Positions 34,907 through 46,739 of a DNA stretch of 64,000 nucleotides are shown here, in pieces; the stretch's first letter is position 1, and each line of letters begins with the position of its first letter. The position numbers and the translations under genes were made by a program. The stretch lies in the NCBI GenBank assembly GCA_021234155.1, contig JAJEKV010000031.1, positions 613,614-677,613 on the forward strand, read 5' to 3'. The DNA is from Isoetes taiwanensis. Taxonomy: Eukaryota; Streptophyta; Lycopodiopsida; Isoetales; Isoetaceae. The notes below the pieces were generated by a model, which was not told the origin of the DNA, searched no databases, and saw nothing but the letters and a program-made list of their open reading frames with translations.

Positions 34907-35432
34907 AATTGGAAAAAAAAAGGTGAAATCAAGAATTTGTTTATGAATTTATTTCTGCTTACTTCTATGCACTTGAAATAGTAATTTTACTTGGTTCTAT
35001 GCACTTGAATTGCTTTTATGATTTTCATCATTAGAATTCAATGCCTTCTTTTTACTTCTTTATTATCGCTTTGTTGTCCTAAGGAACTCGTGGATATACA
35101 CATTTATCAAGATAGAGTTACATTATGAAATCCTCATTGACACGGGAATATAATCAATGCATGAATTATGCAAGCCATTTGATATTATACATCTATTGTA
35201 GCAATTTTCCATAGTACATGCATATCTTCCTATACCAGCCTTTGGACTGCCTCAGATGGCAGAATCTCTTCTTTGATAATCATTATTTCTCTATCTAAAA
35301 GTAGCAATTTTCCATAGTACTCAAATTATATCCCTTTACAACTGTATTTGCAATCTCAAATGCCAAAATCCCTACTATCCAACATCGTTATACTACTCCT
35401 AATGTATATAATGCGTGCCAATTTTCCTTGAG
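34907..35432. other. Helitron subterminal, non-coding
   Basis: No gene seen. Confidence 0.3.
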
Positions 35433-37078
35433 CTAAGTTAAAAATTTGCACTCCAAAGGAATGCTGCAATTTTTCAAACCCAGAAGTAGGAAATGAACAT
35501 ACTTTGCCAAGAAAGACTTGCGATACCGCTTGATGATTGTGGCATGAACAAAGCTATACACAGGGCCTATTGCATAAAACAATCCCTTGCAAACGAATAA
35601 CTTGGATGAGAAATGGGAAAAAATTAGAGCATATGGAACCTCCGCATGCAGGTTCATGGTTGCAGATGCAAACATTGGCTGAGAAACGTAACAGAACAGA
35701 GTATATGGGATCTTTGGTGCTATATAATTCTGTTGTGTAGAAAAGGGAAGCAATAGCATACCTGTCTAGCATGCTAAAATATGAAGGCCGTTTAACATTG
35801 AAAAGACATACAATTTAATTGTCATCACCTTGCATCTAAATGCCGAGTTAATACCATCTGATGGCCCGAGATCTAGGCTGTAAATTTTATGTTCACCAGC
35901 GGTCTGCCACGACGAATTAATAATCAATGCCTGAATAAAAAGATGCAAATTCATCATTGTGGAATACTATAACCTTAAATAAATATAAACGTGCATAATG
36001 GGCTTCATGAACTCTCTTTGTAATCTGCACCATTTGCCTTAAAGACACAAATAGCTAGGTTCCATCCAGTATAATTTATGAAAGCTTAAACTATGAATGT
36101 TGGAATACAATACCTTGTAAACCATCAGTCCAATCATATCCTTCCTTATAGGGCTAGACTGCATATTGTACAGTAATGAGTCAAAACAAACAAACATAGA
36201 ATCATAAATACTGTTAAGCTCAAATTCTATCACTCAATAAAAAACTAAACTCATTCTATTCGTGAAGCATGAAATGAGAAATTCTTTTATTGCAGCTTAT
36301 AAAAATGCATGCACTGACAACTTGAACATTGCATAGCTCTTCCATAAGACTGCCGGCATGATATAAGTTTGAATTCAATAGAGATCAAAGTTTTAACATG
36401 CCTAGTGTAATGAAAAGCACACTTACAAACAATTATAGGTGATAAGAGATTGCTACATCCTCCTTCTGGTCCGTTTTTAACTTCAACTGCAATGCCAAAT
36501 CAAGATCAAATTCAAGACATAACCACCGAGATGATAACGAATAATCATCACCATCTGAACAACCTGGCTTTTCAAGAACGGCCTCAGGCACATGCAATTT
36601 CTTCCAAAAGGCCTCAAGCAACTTGGACTCAATGGGCTCATTACCAGCAGCCACAGGAATGGCGTTCTTAGAATTTTTAGAATAAGAAATAAGGCCCGAA
36701 AGGGAGAGCTCTTGAGCTGGTCCCGATTTTGTGACAAGGCCGCATCTTGTAAAATAAAATCATTTTTCTCGATCGACGATTGCAAAAGCTCACACGTAAT
36801 GAATTTTGAATGTGAAACCTAAAGGGTCCTTAAATTCCTCCCGCAGCTTGGGGAAAATGTAGGTGCTTCTAGGAGGTTAAGCTCCCCAAATCCTTCCCAA
36901 GTTTGTTTCTTCGCTTTGAAGCCAACCTTCTATTTGCCAACGACTTCAACTGAAGTCTTACCTTAACCGCACCGATCCAAAGGTATGAGTGGCGGTCCAG
37001 AGCATCCAAGATTCGTGATCCGTGATCCGAGATCATCCGCATTAAGCCGCATATCCTTGAGTAGTCGAGATGGAGCAC
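35433..37078 (-). pseudogene. Fragments of an unidentified multi-exon gene, probably Helitron-carried
   Basis: Clear small exons with consensus splice sites lie on the minus strand: 36,962-37,078 (starts ATG; ISDHGSRILDALDRHSYLW; donor gtaaga), 36,114-36,158 (45 bp; SSPIRKDMIGLMVYK) and 35,829-35,903 (75 bp; HKIYSLDLGPSDGINSAF). The two short ones are multiples of three. A further coding-like stretch lies at 36,433-36,780 (AALSQNRDQLKSSPF; WKKLHVPEAVLEKP) with one frame change, and another at 35,433-35,761. I do not recognise the protein. The exons share the strand of the Helitron end at 34,876 and start about 1 kb inside it, which fits gene capture; an ordinary host gene is the alternative. 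Confidence 0.5.
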
Positions 37079-37439
37079 GACGATTAGGGCGACATATTCA
37101 GTAGGGGGCGCGACTCCTATGGAGGAGGAACCCGATGTAATGAGGGCTAGCTACTCGCTGACAGGAAACCCGTAAGAACCCCGGAGAGACCATGCACGAA
37201 TTGGAGACCCTCACCGCACGGATGGCCTAGGGAAGTCGCATGAAGGGGAAGTCTCCCAGCTTGTGGTGGTGGACCCGATGTACCCGGTACTAGTGCCACT
37301 GTGGAGCAACACCAAGAGTCCTCGATTAAGCAAGGAGGACATCCGCAGCCTCGAAGACAAAGATCCCCCGATTGGGACCCGGGAAAGACATTGTTGAGGA
37401 GGCGATGGCTTGATTGACAAGCTTGAGACCTTCTTTTGA

Positions 37440-38160
37440 GGCTACCAATAAAGGGATAAGGGCGGTTGTTTATCGCGCAGAGAAGCGGCCGGGGAAATCG
37501 GACGCCTATAGTTGGTTAAATGTTCCTACCATGAAGAAAGAGGTGAATACCTAGTCCGATTTCGTGGAAATACTTTATTGGGGAGTATGCACCTCAAAGA
37601 TGATGCTCGTGGATGCGCTTTGAGAAGCTACAAGATCAGAAGCGCATTGTGTCCTCTTAGTGCTTATATCAATAAGGTACCGGGTTATATCCATGTGGTT
37701 GAGACTTGTTCGAGGCTCTACAGTTGATTTCTTCCTAGGTGGTCTATCCAAGGTTGCTCCCTCAAGAAGCGTGATAATCTGAAGCCCGAGGATTTTGAGA
37801 GGGCAACGATGTTGGCTCGTCGCCTTTTGGGAAGAGGATGAGTCTTTAAGAAGACGCCCGAAGTTCTCAAAGAAGAAAAAACAGGTTTTTCAAGAAGAAA
37901 AAGTCTGAAAAGTCCGAAAGTGTTCTAAGTCTAAGTCCGGCAGTGGAGAGTCCAAGACGCTGCAAGGCTGGACTCTAAGTCCCAAGTGGGTCCTGTGAAA
38001 GGGATTTTCTCTATAGGTGTGGAGAGCCCGGCACGTTAGTCATGAATGTTCTCAGCCACGTAACAAGAAAACCGATAACAAGAAAAGCAAACGGACGAAA
38101 AAAGGGCGGAAGAAGTATTGGAATCTAAGACGGTTTCCTTCACCATTGCCATGGAAGAGT
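37440..38160 (+). pseudogene. Gypsy gag with CCHC zinc knuckle
   Basis: Short Lys/Arg-rich stretches precede a YRCGEPG knuckle at about 38,015-38,060, followed by SQPRNKK-like basic sequence. This is the nucleocapsid end of gag. Many frame changes are present upstream. Confidence 0.6.
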
Positions 38161-38249
38161 TGTGTGCGCTGATAAACCCGCAAGCAAAGACATCATGGAC
38201 ATGTTTATTGGCGCAGGATTAGATTCTTGGGCGTAATCATGAGCCAAAA

Positions 38250-38340
38250 TGTTGTGGTGTTATTGATTGTGGCTCTTCCCACATGTTTATATCTTCTAAG
38301 TTGGTGGAAGAACCGCACCTACCTTGTGTAAAGACTAATA
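38250..38340 (+). pseudogene. Gypsy aspartic protease active-site region
   Basis: GVIDCGSSHMFISSKLVEE corresponds to the retropepsin D-S/C-G motif region of Ty3/gypsy polyproteins. The remainder is split by the inserted element at 38,708. Confidence 0.6.
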
Positions 38341-38707
38341 AGTACAAGGTAGATGGGCCTTTGTGAATGATTCTAAGGTGGAGGATCGTGAAAAGCTCTT
38401 GGGGTGCCCCTTCAGATTCAAGGATACCAAGAAAAGCTTGATTTTGACCTCTCGATGTTGGCCTGATGATGTGGTACCGGGATAACCCGGTTGTAAAGGT
38501 TAAGCTTCACGGCAATAGATTGGAACACTCACCTGTGACTGAAGCACTCCATGGACTCGGAGATCTATCTCATGGGGGAGTCCTTTGACGGAGCTTCCAA
38601 GATCGTGGTCGCCGCCGTGTCAAGAAACTGGCACGTGAATCTTCCAATCAATGTTTTCTATTTATTGATGAATGTTATCCCGCCGCTGAGTGTCAGTTAT
38701 ATGAGTA

Positions 38708-39250
38708 GGGTTGCCCTTAAGGGCTATTTATAGCCAAATGGCTATATTTTGAATATTTTCAAAATGAGATACTAAAGCTAAATAGGTTACTATTGAAAAT
38801 AAATTATATTCTTTTCGCCAAAAGTTTTACCATTTCATCCACCCGCCTTTCTTAAATTAGCCATACATTCTTAAGCTCGATCTAGAGTTTCGGCCTCCAG
38901 CCCATGGATCTAAGTATTTAGGATCATAGATTATCCCCCTTTTACCAACATTGTAGATCAAGTAATTGTTTGCTAGCTGTAAGGGACCATAGTAGAATAC
39001 TCAAAAAAATCAACAACTACTCAAATTTTGCTAAACATAATAGGTTTTTTAACTCGTAGTTGTATGTGAATTGACATCTAATTTATTTATTTCAATTACT
39101 ACATTAACGCTGGCAAGATTCGCCAGAGTTTCTATGTGGAAATAGTTCAAGTCGCAAAAAGTAATCACTTACAAAATTAATATAGAAAGCTTATGATTCG
39201 GCCACCTTCTAAATCACTTATGCAGATATGGCCTTAAGGGCAACCCCTGA
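38708..39250. mobile_element. Mutator-like non-autonomous element nested in the gypsy element
   Basis: The ends are inverted (GGGTTGCCCTTAAGGGC at left, its reverse complement near 39,231-39,246 at right), and the 9-bp ATATGAGTA occurs at 38,699-38,707 and 39,251-39,259. A 9-bp duplication points to the Mutator superfamily. The right end carries about 3-4 extra bases before the duplication. There is no coding capacity. Confidence 0.65.
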
Positions 39251-39299
39251 ATATGAGTACCGATAGTGGGGTCATAGAGAATTCAAAAAGGCCAAAGAG

Positions 39300-40080
39300 A
39301 GTTGCGGTGGATTTGTTGTATGAATTTCGTGATGTGTTCCCCGAGAACCGCCCAAGGTCTTCCACCTAGTAGAGAGATTGAACATGAAATTGATTTAGAG
39401 CCCGATCCAAACCTCGCGGTTTTCAGAGTCCCTTATTGATTGTCCATATTGGAACAAGAGGAGGTAAAGAAGCAGTGTTCATGAGCTATTAGCCAAAGGG
39501 TTTGTGAGACCTAGCAAATCCCCCTTATGGTGCTCCTATCATTCTAGTCAAGAAAGGACTTGATCAATGCATATGCATTGATTATCGTGCCTTGAATAAG
39601 ATCATGATCAAGAATAGGTACCCTTTGCCTAGAATTGACTAGGGATTATGGATAGATTAACAGAGCTAAATATTTTTTAAGTTGGATTTGCTAGAAGGGT
39701 TATCATCGATAAGGGTGAAGGAGTTTCGGATGTTCCTAAGATCTCGTGACCACCGTTGGTCATTTTGAATTTTTGTGATGCCTTTGGACTAACTAATGCT
39801 CCCCGCTTAATTTTTCCGTAATGATGAATGAGGTTTTGCAGGATGTCTTGATACTTTTGTCGGCGCATTTTAGATGATATCCCGGTTTATAGCAAAACCT
39901 TGGATGAGCATTTGAATCATTTATGCTTTGTGCTAACTCGATTAAAGATAAGAAGATGTCAAAATGTGAATTTTGAAAGCAATGTGTGGAATATTTGGGC
40001 CACATTGTATCGGCTGAAGGTAGCTGAGATCCCAAGAAGACGGAGGTAATTCAATCTTGGCCCGCGCCAAAGAATGTATC
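39300..40080 (+). pseudogene. Gypsy reverse transcriptase
   Basis: Recognisable blocks in different frames: CIDYRALNK then YPLPRID (39,570-39,645), GHFEFL and GLTNAP-like (39,760-39,805), the catalytic LDDI followed by VYSKTLDEHLNHL (39,871-39,925), and VEYLGHIVSAEG (39,985-40,020). The order is that of Ty3/gypsy RT. Frame changes occur where CAG/CTG codons would be expected. Confidence 0.8.
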
Positions 40081-40279
40081 CGAAAGGCGAAGTTTCTGGG
40101 ATTGGGCCTATTATCGTAGGTCCGCCCCGGAAGTTTGCCAAGATTGCGCTTGCTTTAACTATGTTGTTGAAAAACCAATGTCCGCTGGCAATGGACGGGA
40201 AAACAGCCACAGCAATGGATATATTGAAGATGTTGCTAATCCTCGTCACGCCATTCTGTTGATTCCAGACATGAGTAAA

Positions 40280-40520
40280 CCTTATGAGGTTTTACACGGG
40301 ATGCATGTGGTTATGCCATTGACGCCGCTCATGCAGATGGTAGAGTAGTGGGCGCATTTAAAGTTGCTAACTCCACGTCAGCTGAGAAGAATTATTCCAT
40401 CTATGAGCGTGGAGTTACCGGGCAATGGTCATGCTACCAAAGTCCTGGAAACATTATCTCCGCAATAAGTGTGAGTTTGTGGTCTATACCGATCATAAAC
40501 CGCTTGAAATTCCCCGCAGC
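40280..40520 (+). pseudogene. Gypsy RNase H
   Basis: GYAIDAA, DGRVVGAF, SAEKNYSIYER and FVVYTDHKPLEI occur in order, as in the RNase H domain after Ty3/gypsy RT. The first catalytic DAS block is degraded. Confidence 0.75.
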
Positions 40521-40619
40521 CGAGGTAAGTCCAAGGTAAAGATGGTTGACTTTTCTTCAATTTTATTTTCATGTTGAACATCTTCCGAAAAAGAATCCCG
40601 TTGTTGATGCTTGGGATAT

Positions 40620-41700
40620 TCGGGAATAATGGATTCGTATCATAAGGGACGATTTATGTTCCCGCTTCGCTGACACTTTGAGAAAGCAAGTATTGAGCCA
40701 TTCCACGATGCACCTTATACCGGGCATGGAGGTGAGTGGAAACATATGAATCGCCAAGAGAATGTTTTATTGGCCTTGAAAGAGAATGTGCAGGAATATG
40801 TAAAAAGTTTGTGAAACTTACAGCGTGTTAAAGGAGTCGAGCCTCCGCCTGCGCTGTGAGGGGAGAGATGGAGTGAAATCTCTATGGATTTCATCAGAAA
40901 TTGCCTCGCTATGCATCACTATACCTCGGGGATACTTGTCATCGTGGATAGGTTGACGGCATGCATGCTTTTGGCCTCCGACAAAGAATGCCGCATGGCT
41001 TACGTGGATGAAAAGATGTATTTCCATTTTTGATTACCCAAAGCCATCAGTGTTTATCGAGATGTGAAATTCACCGGAATTTCGCTAATTGTTCTGTGAT
41101 TAAAAAATGCACTCTCGCCTTCTAGTGGAGATCATCCGGAAACGATGGGCAAACCGAAAGAGTAAATCAAATTCGAGGATATGCCGAGATCTTATGTGGC
41201 CACCAGAATCCGTGATAGGAGGACTATTTTGCCAATTGGGGAGTCCAAAGAGAGCATCAAAACTAGCCCGCTTTGTGGTCGGTTTGGGAGAAATCGGTGA
41301 GGACCTCAGACGCTTTGGTTTTGATGGGCTGAAAACTGATGTTGCTATAAGTATGCTTGAAGGCATGGATGTGACACTTGGGTTAGGCCAATTGCATATG
41401 AAACAGCCCGTGATCGGGGCAAGGGCACGTTAATTTGTCGAGAGCCCCCGATCGAAGCTGCATGAGGGTCGATGGTGTACCTCGTGGTGGTCTTCCCCGC
41501 AAATCTGAAAAGAAAAGAATATTGCCATTGCTTGCAAGAAAGAAACCAAAGCTCTCCCCAAGATACAAAGGGGGTCCTTTATAAGATTTTGAAGAAATAT
41601 AGTGATGTTGCCTTCAAGTTGCAAACTTCCAACCAAATATGGGACATTCATCCAGCTTTCCATGTGAGCCGGGCCATACCGCTCGGGAAAGTTTTAATGT
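40620..41700 (+). pseudogene. Gypsy integrase and C-terminal region
   Basis: The zinc-binding segment is only partly visible. The core has ISMDFI and ILVIVDRLT (about 40,877-40,965) and YRDVKFTG (about 41,055-41,080), giving the first two Asp residues of the DDE triad. The C-terminus has FKLQTSNQIWDIHPAFHVS at about 41,620-41,675, the segment that precedes a chromodomain in chromoviruses. Confidence 0.7.
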
Positions 41701-42080
41701 TGTGCCTTCTCGTAAAACACATGGTGAAGTTGGATAGAATTCCTACCCCAAAGAATATTGAATTTCCTGGGATAGTGCTGGGATCCGCCTAAAAGAGACC
41801 GGGGATGGAATTTCCGGTGAAATGGAAGCATAGACCTGCCTCAGGCTTAATGTGCGGAGAGTCGCTGCTTCATGACTCAATATCCGGATGTCATGGCTCA
41901 ATGGTTCGGAGCCGCATCTTGAGGACAAGAATCCTGTGGGGAATAATGTTACGCCTATTAAATTTACGCACATTGTTTGAAATTCTTTGCACGCATGCTA
42001 ATGTTGGCATAATAGAATGTTCTATGGTTTGGCCCATAGATGGGTAATGGTCACATACCCCCTGAAGTCTAGCTTTAAGG

Positions 42081-43980
42081 CGGTGTTACACATGGTCCGG
42101 GGACACTAGGAAATCCCGCGGTGCCTTGTTGTAATGGTTATGGTGATTAACTTGACCATTAAGATTTATTCTCTTGAATAAATGGTAACAAGGCAATAGT
42201 ATGTTATAGTAAGTTAAAGGTTTAAAATACCTATATGGTTGAAATAACCTTAAGGTTAAAAAGGTGAGCAATCGAATAGAGTGGTGGTGCTGCCCCTTTT
42301 GCCCGCCTGAGCCCTTGATCCGGGGTTGGGGCTTAGGAATACCACCGAACCGCTTGCAAGCTTAACCAAATAATATAAATGCTAACGCGGGCGCTACCAA
42401 GGGCAGGAGATAGAATCAAAGAGCAAAGCTGCCTTGATTACCGTGGAAAAAGGAGAAGGCCCGGATTTGGTCTAAGAACCAAGCAACAAGCCAAGGGAAG
42501 ACTACCGCCGAATTTTGCTGCGTATGAAGCAACAAGAGCATACCGAAGGAAGAAGCGGAATTAAGAATAAGTGGGGGCAATCCAAAAGGATAGCCGGGTG
42601 GAGACATATTCGCAGGAAGCTTATACCCGATAAGCCCGGAAATGATGTATTCCGGTATTGCCCTTTGGGCGATATACATGTGGATCATAGAGAGAAAGAA
42701 CTACTAGTGATCAATAAGCTCCATGATAAACCGGAACAAAGAAGAGTCCGAATGCCGTGAACTCGGCCCCCCGCCCTAAGAACCGCTTTTAATCGCCCCT
42801 TTTCGAAATCCGCCGTCTTTAATCCGGAGGAAGTTTAGAGCTTTGCACCCTCGCTAGGACTAAGCAGCTATTCGCAATAGCAACCGTGGAGGGGCCGCTT
42901 TTGTTGGCAGCTTATTCTAAAGCCGCCAAATTTCCTTTGAGTACCTTCGTGAGTATTGCCATGGTGTAATGCTCACCTTAAAGGTATCTCGCGGGAGTGC
43001 TAGCGCGATGTGATGAGTGTTGGTATGGGACGACACTATATTAACATCAATAGTATAGTGAAAGCAAGACCTAGCATTGAGTTATGCTCATTATGTATCT
43101 CTTCATGATACCGGGAAAGCATGATGAGTAAGTCAATTCCAAGGAGTTTGGTGCATGGCATTGTTACACACGGAGGTGGCTTGTCTAGATAGGAACTAAA
43201 GGTACCGGTGAGGCAAAGTCCTGCCGCGGTATGGGATAATGCGATGAACCAACAGCCTAGTAAACCCGAAGCTCCTTTAGCGGATGCCCGCAGCTTTCCA
43301 GACATTGATCCACCAACATGGGTTCTGTAGATCACGATCGGCTCAGGATACATGGCTGCGTGTCCGCCGGGCGATGCTATGGCGCGGTGGTGGATCCCAT
43401 ATGTGTGTTCTTGCAGCTCACCAAAGGCCCATGTTGACATTACACGGGATAACCCATGCAGTACAACAACAGTGGCCGCCAGACGCTTCCGAGATATTTT
43501 GATAGTGTATGATATGGATATGCTTGGTTAAGTTATCTATGCTAAAACAGCAATTTTTCGGCCGGGTTTGGTAGGCTTTCACATCCTACTAGTTGATTAA
43601 CCAATGATTACAGCTTATTGGATATTGTTTTATGGCTCATTCGAATGAAGCTTGCAAAAAAATTACCATGCATTTTTAGATTTTGAGGGCTTATTAAGCA
43701 AATTCCAAGGCTTCTAGATCCTTGTGCTAACAAGCAGAAAAGTTTTCCACTTTGGTTTCTCACCACAAGAATCCATGCATGGAGGCCAAAGGCTGTTGTT
43801 AAATTCTAGTTGAAAAATGTTTGTGTATGGGTGTTGCAAACTTTATGACTTTCAGAATAATGGGATCAATCTGCTCTATCTTTATGGTAACTTTTACTTA
43901 TGTTCTATTTGTTTTATTGTGATCAAATTCAAAAGCTACAGGTGATGAAAGCCTCAAATGAATTCTAGTTTTTTTATGGT
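42081..43980. other. Possible LTR or untranslated region downstream of the gypsy element
   Basis: No domain is recognised. The sequence is GC-richer and CCGG-rich up to about 43,500, like the gypsy block, then becomes AT-rich. It may be the 3' LTR, but without a partner copy this is a guess. Confidence 0.3.
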
Positions 43981-44011
43981 TTGAATTCTAAAATTTTTGT
44001 CACGTCCCTAA

Positions 44012-44027
44012 GGCCCCGAAGGGGCCA
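44012..44027. other. Short hairpin ggcccc-gaa-ggggcc
   Basis: A GC-rich inverted repeat followed by A/T runs and short repeats of cataacaaccattgacatta (44,070-44,125). It may be the end of a small element. Confidence 0.35.
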
Positions 44028-44225
44028 AAAAATTTTTTTTGCAACACAAACTATTAACATCCAACAACACATAACAACCATTGACATTAACAACTAACAC
44101 ATAACTACCATTGACATTAATTAACACAACCATTGGGTCCAACACATTTAAATTAAAATCCCCCTTAAACCCCCTTTGGTTTGGGTGCATATTCACACGG
44201 GGGTGACTCCGGGCAACGAGAGCTG

Positions 44226-44267
44226 TTGGATAGGCATATTCACCCCTTGGATAGGCATATTCACCCC
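44226..44267 (+). repeat. 21-bp tandem duplication
   Basis: The unit starting ttggataggcatattcaccc occurs twice in exact tandem. Confidence 0.9.
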
Positions 44268-44950
44268 TTATTCCTTAATCTACACCGTACGTAAAGTTCC
44301 TCATTTGTGGAAGAAAATGATCGCCTTCAACCAAAGCATGTGGACAAGATTCTATTCTACACATAACTGTGTCATTATTAATATTCATAAGCTACAACTA
44401 TTTGCTTCTACGACTTCCTTATAATGGATATTCAAGAGGATGCTGCAATGTAAAAAATTACATATGTTTAAGCTTTATAAGAATTAGAATTAGATTCTGT
44501 ACGTTTCACAATAAGATCTACTACAACATTGGCTGAAGAAAAAGCACCATGAAAACTTTCTTTAAATGAAAAGTTCTCCAAATCTTCTATCATTCTCATT
44601 AGAATATCAGCAACATCAACTTGTTTTTCAAACCGGGTATCGGTAATACACAAATACCAAGATCTCCCCGATGATTTCATTCATTGGCTCGGCTCGAGGG
44701 GCCTTTTGTCTAGCCAATCATGCAATGCTTCTCTTAACCATTCGGCTTCCTAAATTTAAGGCCACATTTGGACAAAGCAAATAAGTTAAGAGACAAGGCC
44801 AAGTAACAATGCAATACTTTTACAAAAAAAACGACGTGTGAGCACAAACATTCCAATCCCAAGAACATGCATAAGGGATGTTTTATATCTAAGTGTTGCA
44901 TGCTTATAACATGAAGTACTTACATTCCAGGAATCTATACCACAAGGAAA
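44268..44950. other. No recognisable gene
   Basis: A minus-strand open stretch at 44,468-44,680 shows no domain I recognise. Confidence 0.3.
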
Positions 44951-44953
44951 ACT

Positions 44954-45238
44954 TTAATAGCTAATCTCAGCTTTACAAAGAAATGGACAATTGTTAACTT
45001 CAAGATTCCAAAGATTTTGCGCTGACCTACATATTTGATACCAATATGTACATAGTGACATCATCCGCTCTATTTGCAACAAACACTCTGCAATGTGTCT
45101 TCCCATCGAACGCCTAAGTGGGATTCTCGTGATGATGCAAAGCAAGGTTGCCAACAATGTAACATCACATTTAATTGGCATGTTAGTGATAATATCCTTC
45201 GCTTCATCAAGCCATCCTAATCGCCAAAAGCGGATCAT
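44954..45238 (-). pseudogene. PPR protein fragment (end of PLS-type array)
   Basis: LGWLDEAKDIITNMPIKCDV and the following LLATLLCI and GRHIAECLLQIE match the last PPR and the E-motif region of plant PLS-class pentatricopeptide proteins, which bind organellar RNA. Only about 90 residues remain and the 3' part is degenerate. No intact PPR gene surrounds it. Confidence 0.5.
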
Positions 45239-45530
45239 CGCAGTAACATTTAAAAGGATATCTTACCCACATTCTAAGCATGTTATAAGGAACAAAAATG
45301 AGGGCAGGTTAAAGAATCTTGAGAGTCCTCGATTATTAGTTCTATGTACATGTCACCGTGACTAAATATAGAATGCTCAAAATAGAATCATGATATGCTA
45401 AGTACGCAATTATGAATTAGCTCTTGCGGGCAAGCGATTGCATATGCAACTTTTGGACTGGGCCACCCAAACTAAGCATCATTACTGTTGAAGGTGCAGT
45501 AGATTCAACACCATTCGAGATCCCCGACAT

Positions 45531-45663
45531 GCAAACAAGCATTTACTGAGCCCCGGTATGAATAGATGTAGATCGTCCCGCCAAGGATCACCGTGCAAAG
45601 CATGAATGCAAAAAGAAAACCTTAAGTGTAAACAACTCCGTAACCTCTCGCTTCAACACATCC
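45531..45663 (+). repeat. Direct repeat (partner at 46,542-46,673)
   Basis: Both segments share gcaaacaagcatttac, tagatcgtcc and gccaaggatcacc blocks in order. Differences again sit at CTG/CAG (for example cgtcccgcc versus cgtcctgcc, caccgtgc versus caccaggc). Confidence 0.8.
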
Positions 45664-46187
45664 CGCTTAACGCCATCATCAGCAGCCCAACATCGCCGAT
45701 GCCTTACTCCAAATGCTACATCTGGGGACATGATATCAAATGCTCATTTGCGTATAAGGCACAAGACAAGAGAGAACATACCACCGAATCTAACTAAGGA
45801 TGTGTGTTTTCGCTTCCTGCAGCCTGATGTATGTGTTGCATTGCATTCCACTGTTTGCAGAAAGACAACATGCTAGATCTGATTCTGAATATTTGTATGC
45901 ACTAGGTTCATAGCATCATGTGAGAAGAGTCAATTTCACACAACTGCAGAATGTAGACTTGTTCGTTTACTAACATGTTAAGAGTTGAACTTCATTGCAA
46001 GTTGTTTTGGAACATCTATTTAAGGGAGTCAATAATTTTCTCACCATATCTAGATCATTCAAAACAAGCAACAGAATAAGCAAGAAGTCCCATGTTTGCA
46101 CCACTAAGCTAAAATGCATAAACATGGAGGGTAACTTTGTTCTAAGTTGATGCCATGGAATATAAAAAATGGGAAGAAACAAGGTAC

Positions 46188-46383
46188 CTTGTGAGCATCC
46201 TCCTAGGTAAGGATCACCATCATATCCTTCCTTACACATGCAAACATGACCAGACAAAAATTGTGGATCATCGCAGCAATCACTATTTGCTTTGCAACTA
46301 GAACGTGAACAATTGCCAGGAAGATACCACATAAGCTCCAATCCATATTGAGCTTCAACAGTCATAACAGAGTCAGAATTCAT
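46188..46383 (-). pseudogene. Wall-associated-kinase-like EGF exon
   Basis: The minus strand reads MWYLPGNCSRSSCKANSDCC, then VCMCKEGYDGDPYLGGC and a donor at the next GT (46,186-46,187). The Cys pattern and CxCxxGYxGxPYxxGC are typical of the EGF module of plant WAK/WAK-like receptors, which bind pectin outside the cell. No galacturonan-binding or kinase domain was found nearby, so this is an isolated exon or relic. Confidence 0.65.
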
Positions 46384-46739
46384 CTATGTGGACAAGGAAG
46401 TAACCCAGCTGGTAAAAACGCTACAATTAGTCACAGAAAGAGCCTGCAGACCCAACATCACCGCACATCGCATAGCTGAGCTTTTCCTTCTTTTCCATCG
46501 ATTTCCATGTTCTAATATTACCCCACAAAACTAACTGATCCGCAAACAAGCATTTACAGAGCCCTGGTTACGAATAGCTTTAGATCGTCCTGCCAAGGAT
46601 CACCAGGCAAAATATGAATGCAAAAGAAAACCTTAAATGTAAACAATCGCCGAACCTCTGCCTCAACATATCACAGAGCCAGAATGGCCTAGTTCTGGAT
46701 CAGAAGCCCTCGCTTTCTAACACAACCATCAAAAATTGC

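Larger units (their letters stand above)
37090..42080 (+). mobile_element. Ty3/gypsy LTR retrotransposon, broken
   Basis: Gag, protease, reverse transcriptase, RNase H and integrase remnants follow in the gypsy order on the plus strand. LTRs could not be delimited: no long direct repeat was found between 36-37 kb and 42-43.5 kb, so the left LTR may be missing. CAG/CTG triplets are scarce, and CCGG/CGG appear where CAG/CTG would restore frame. Confidence 0.85.

Noticed and set aside
41107-41433. 108-codon open frame on plus
   Set aside because: It lies in the degraded integrase region of the gypsy element and is a by-product of frame breaks.
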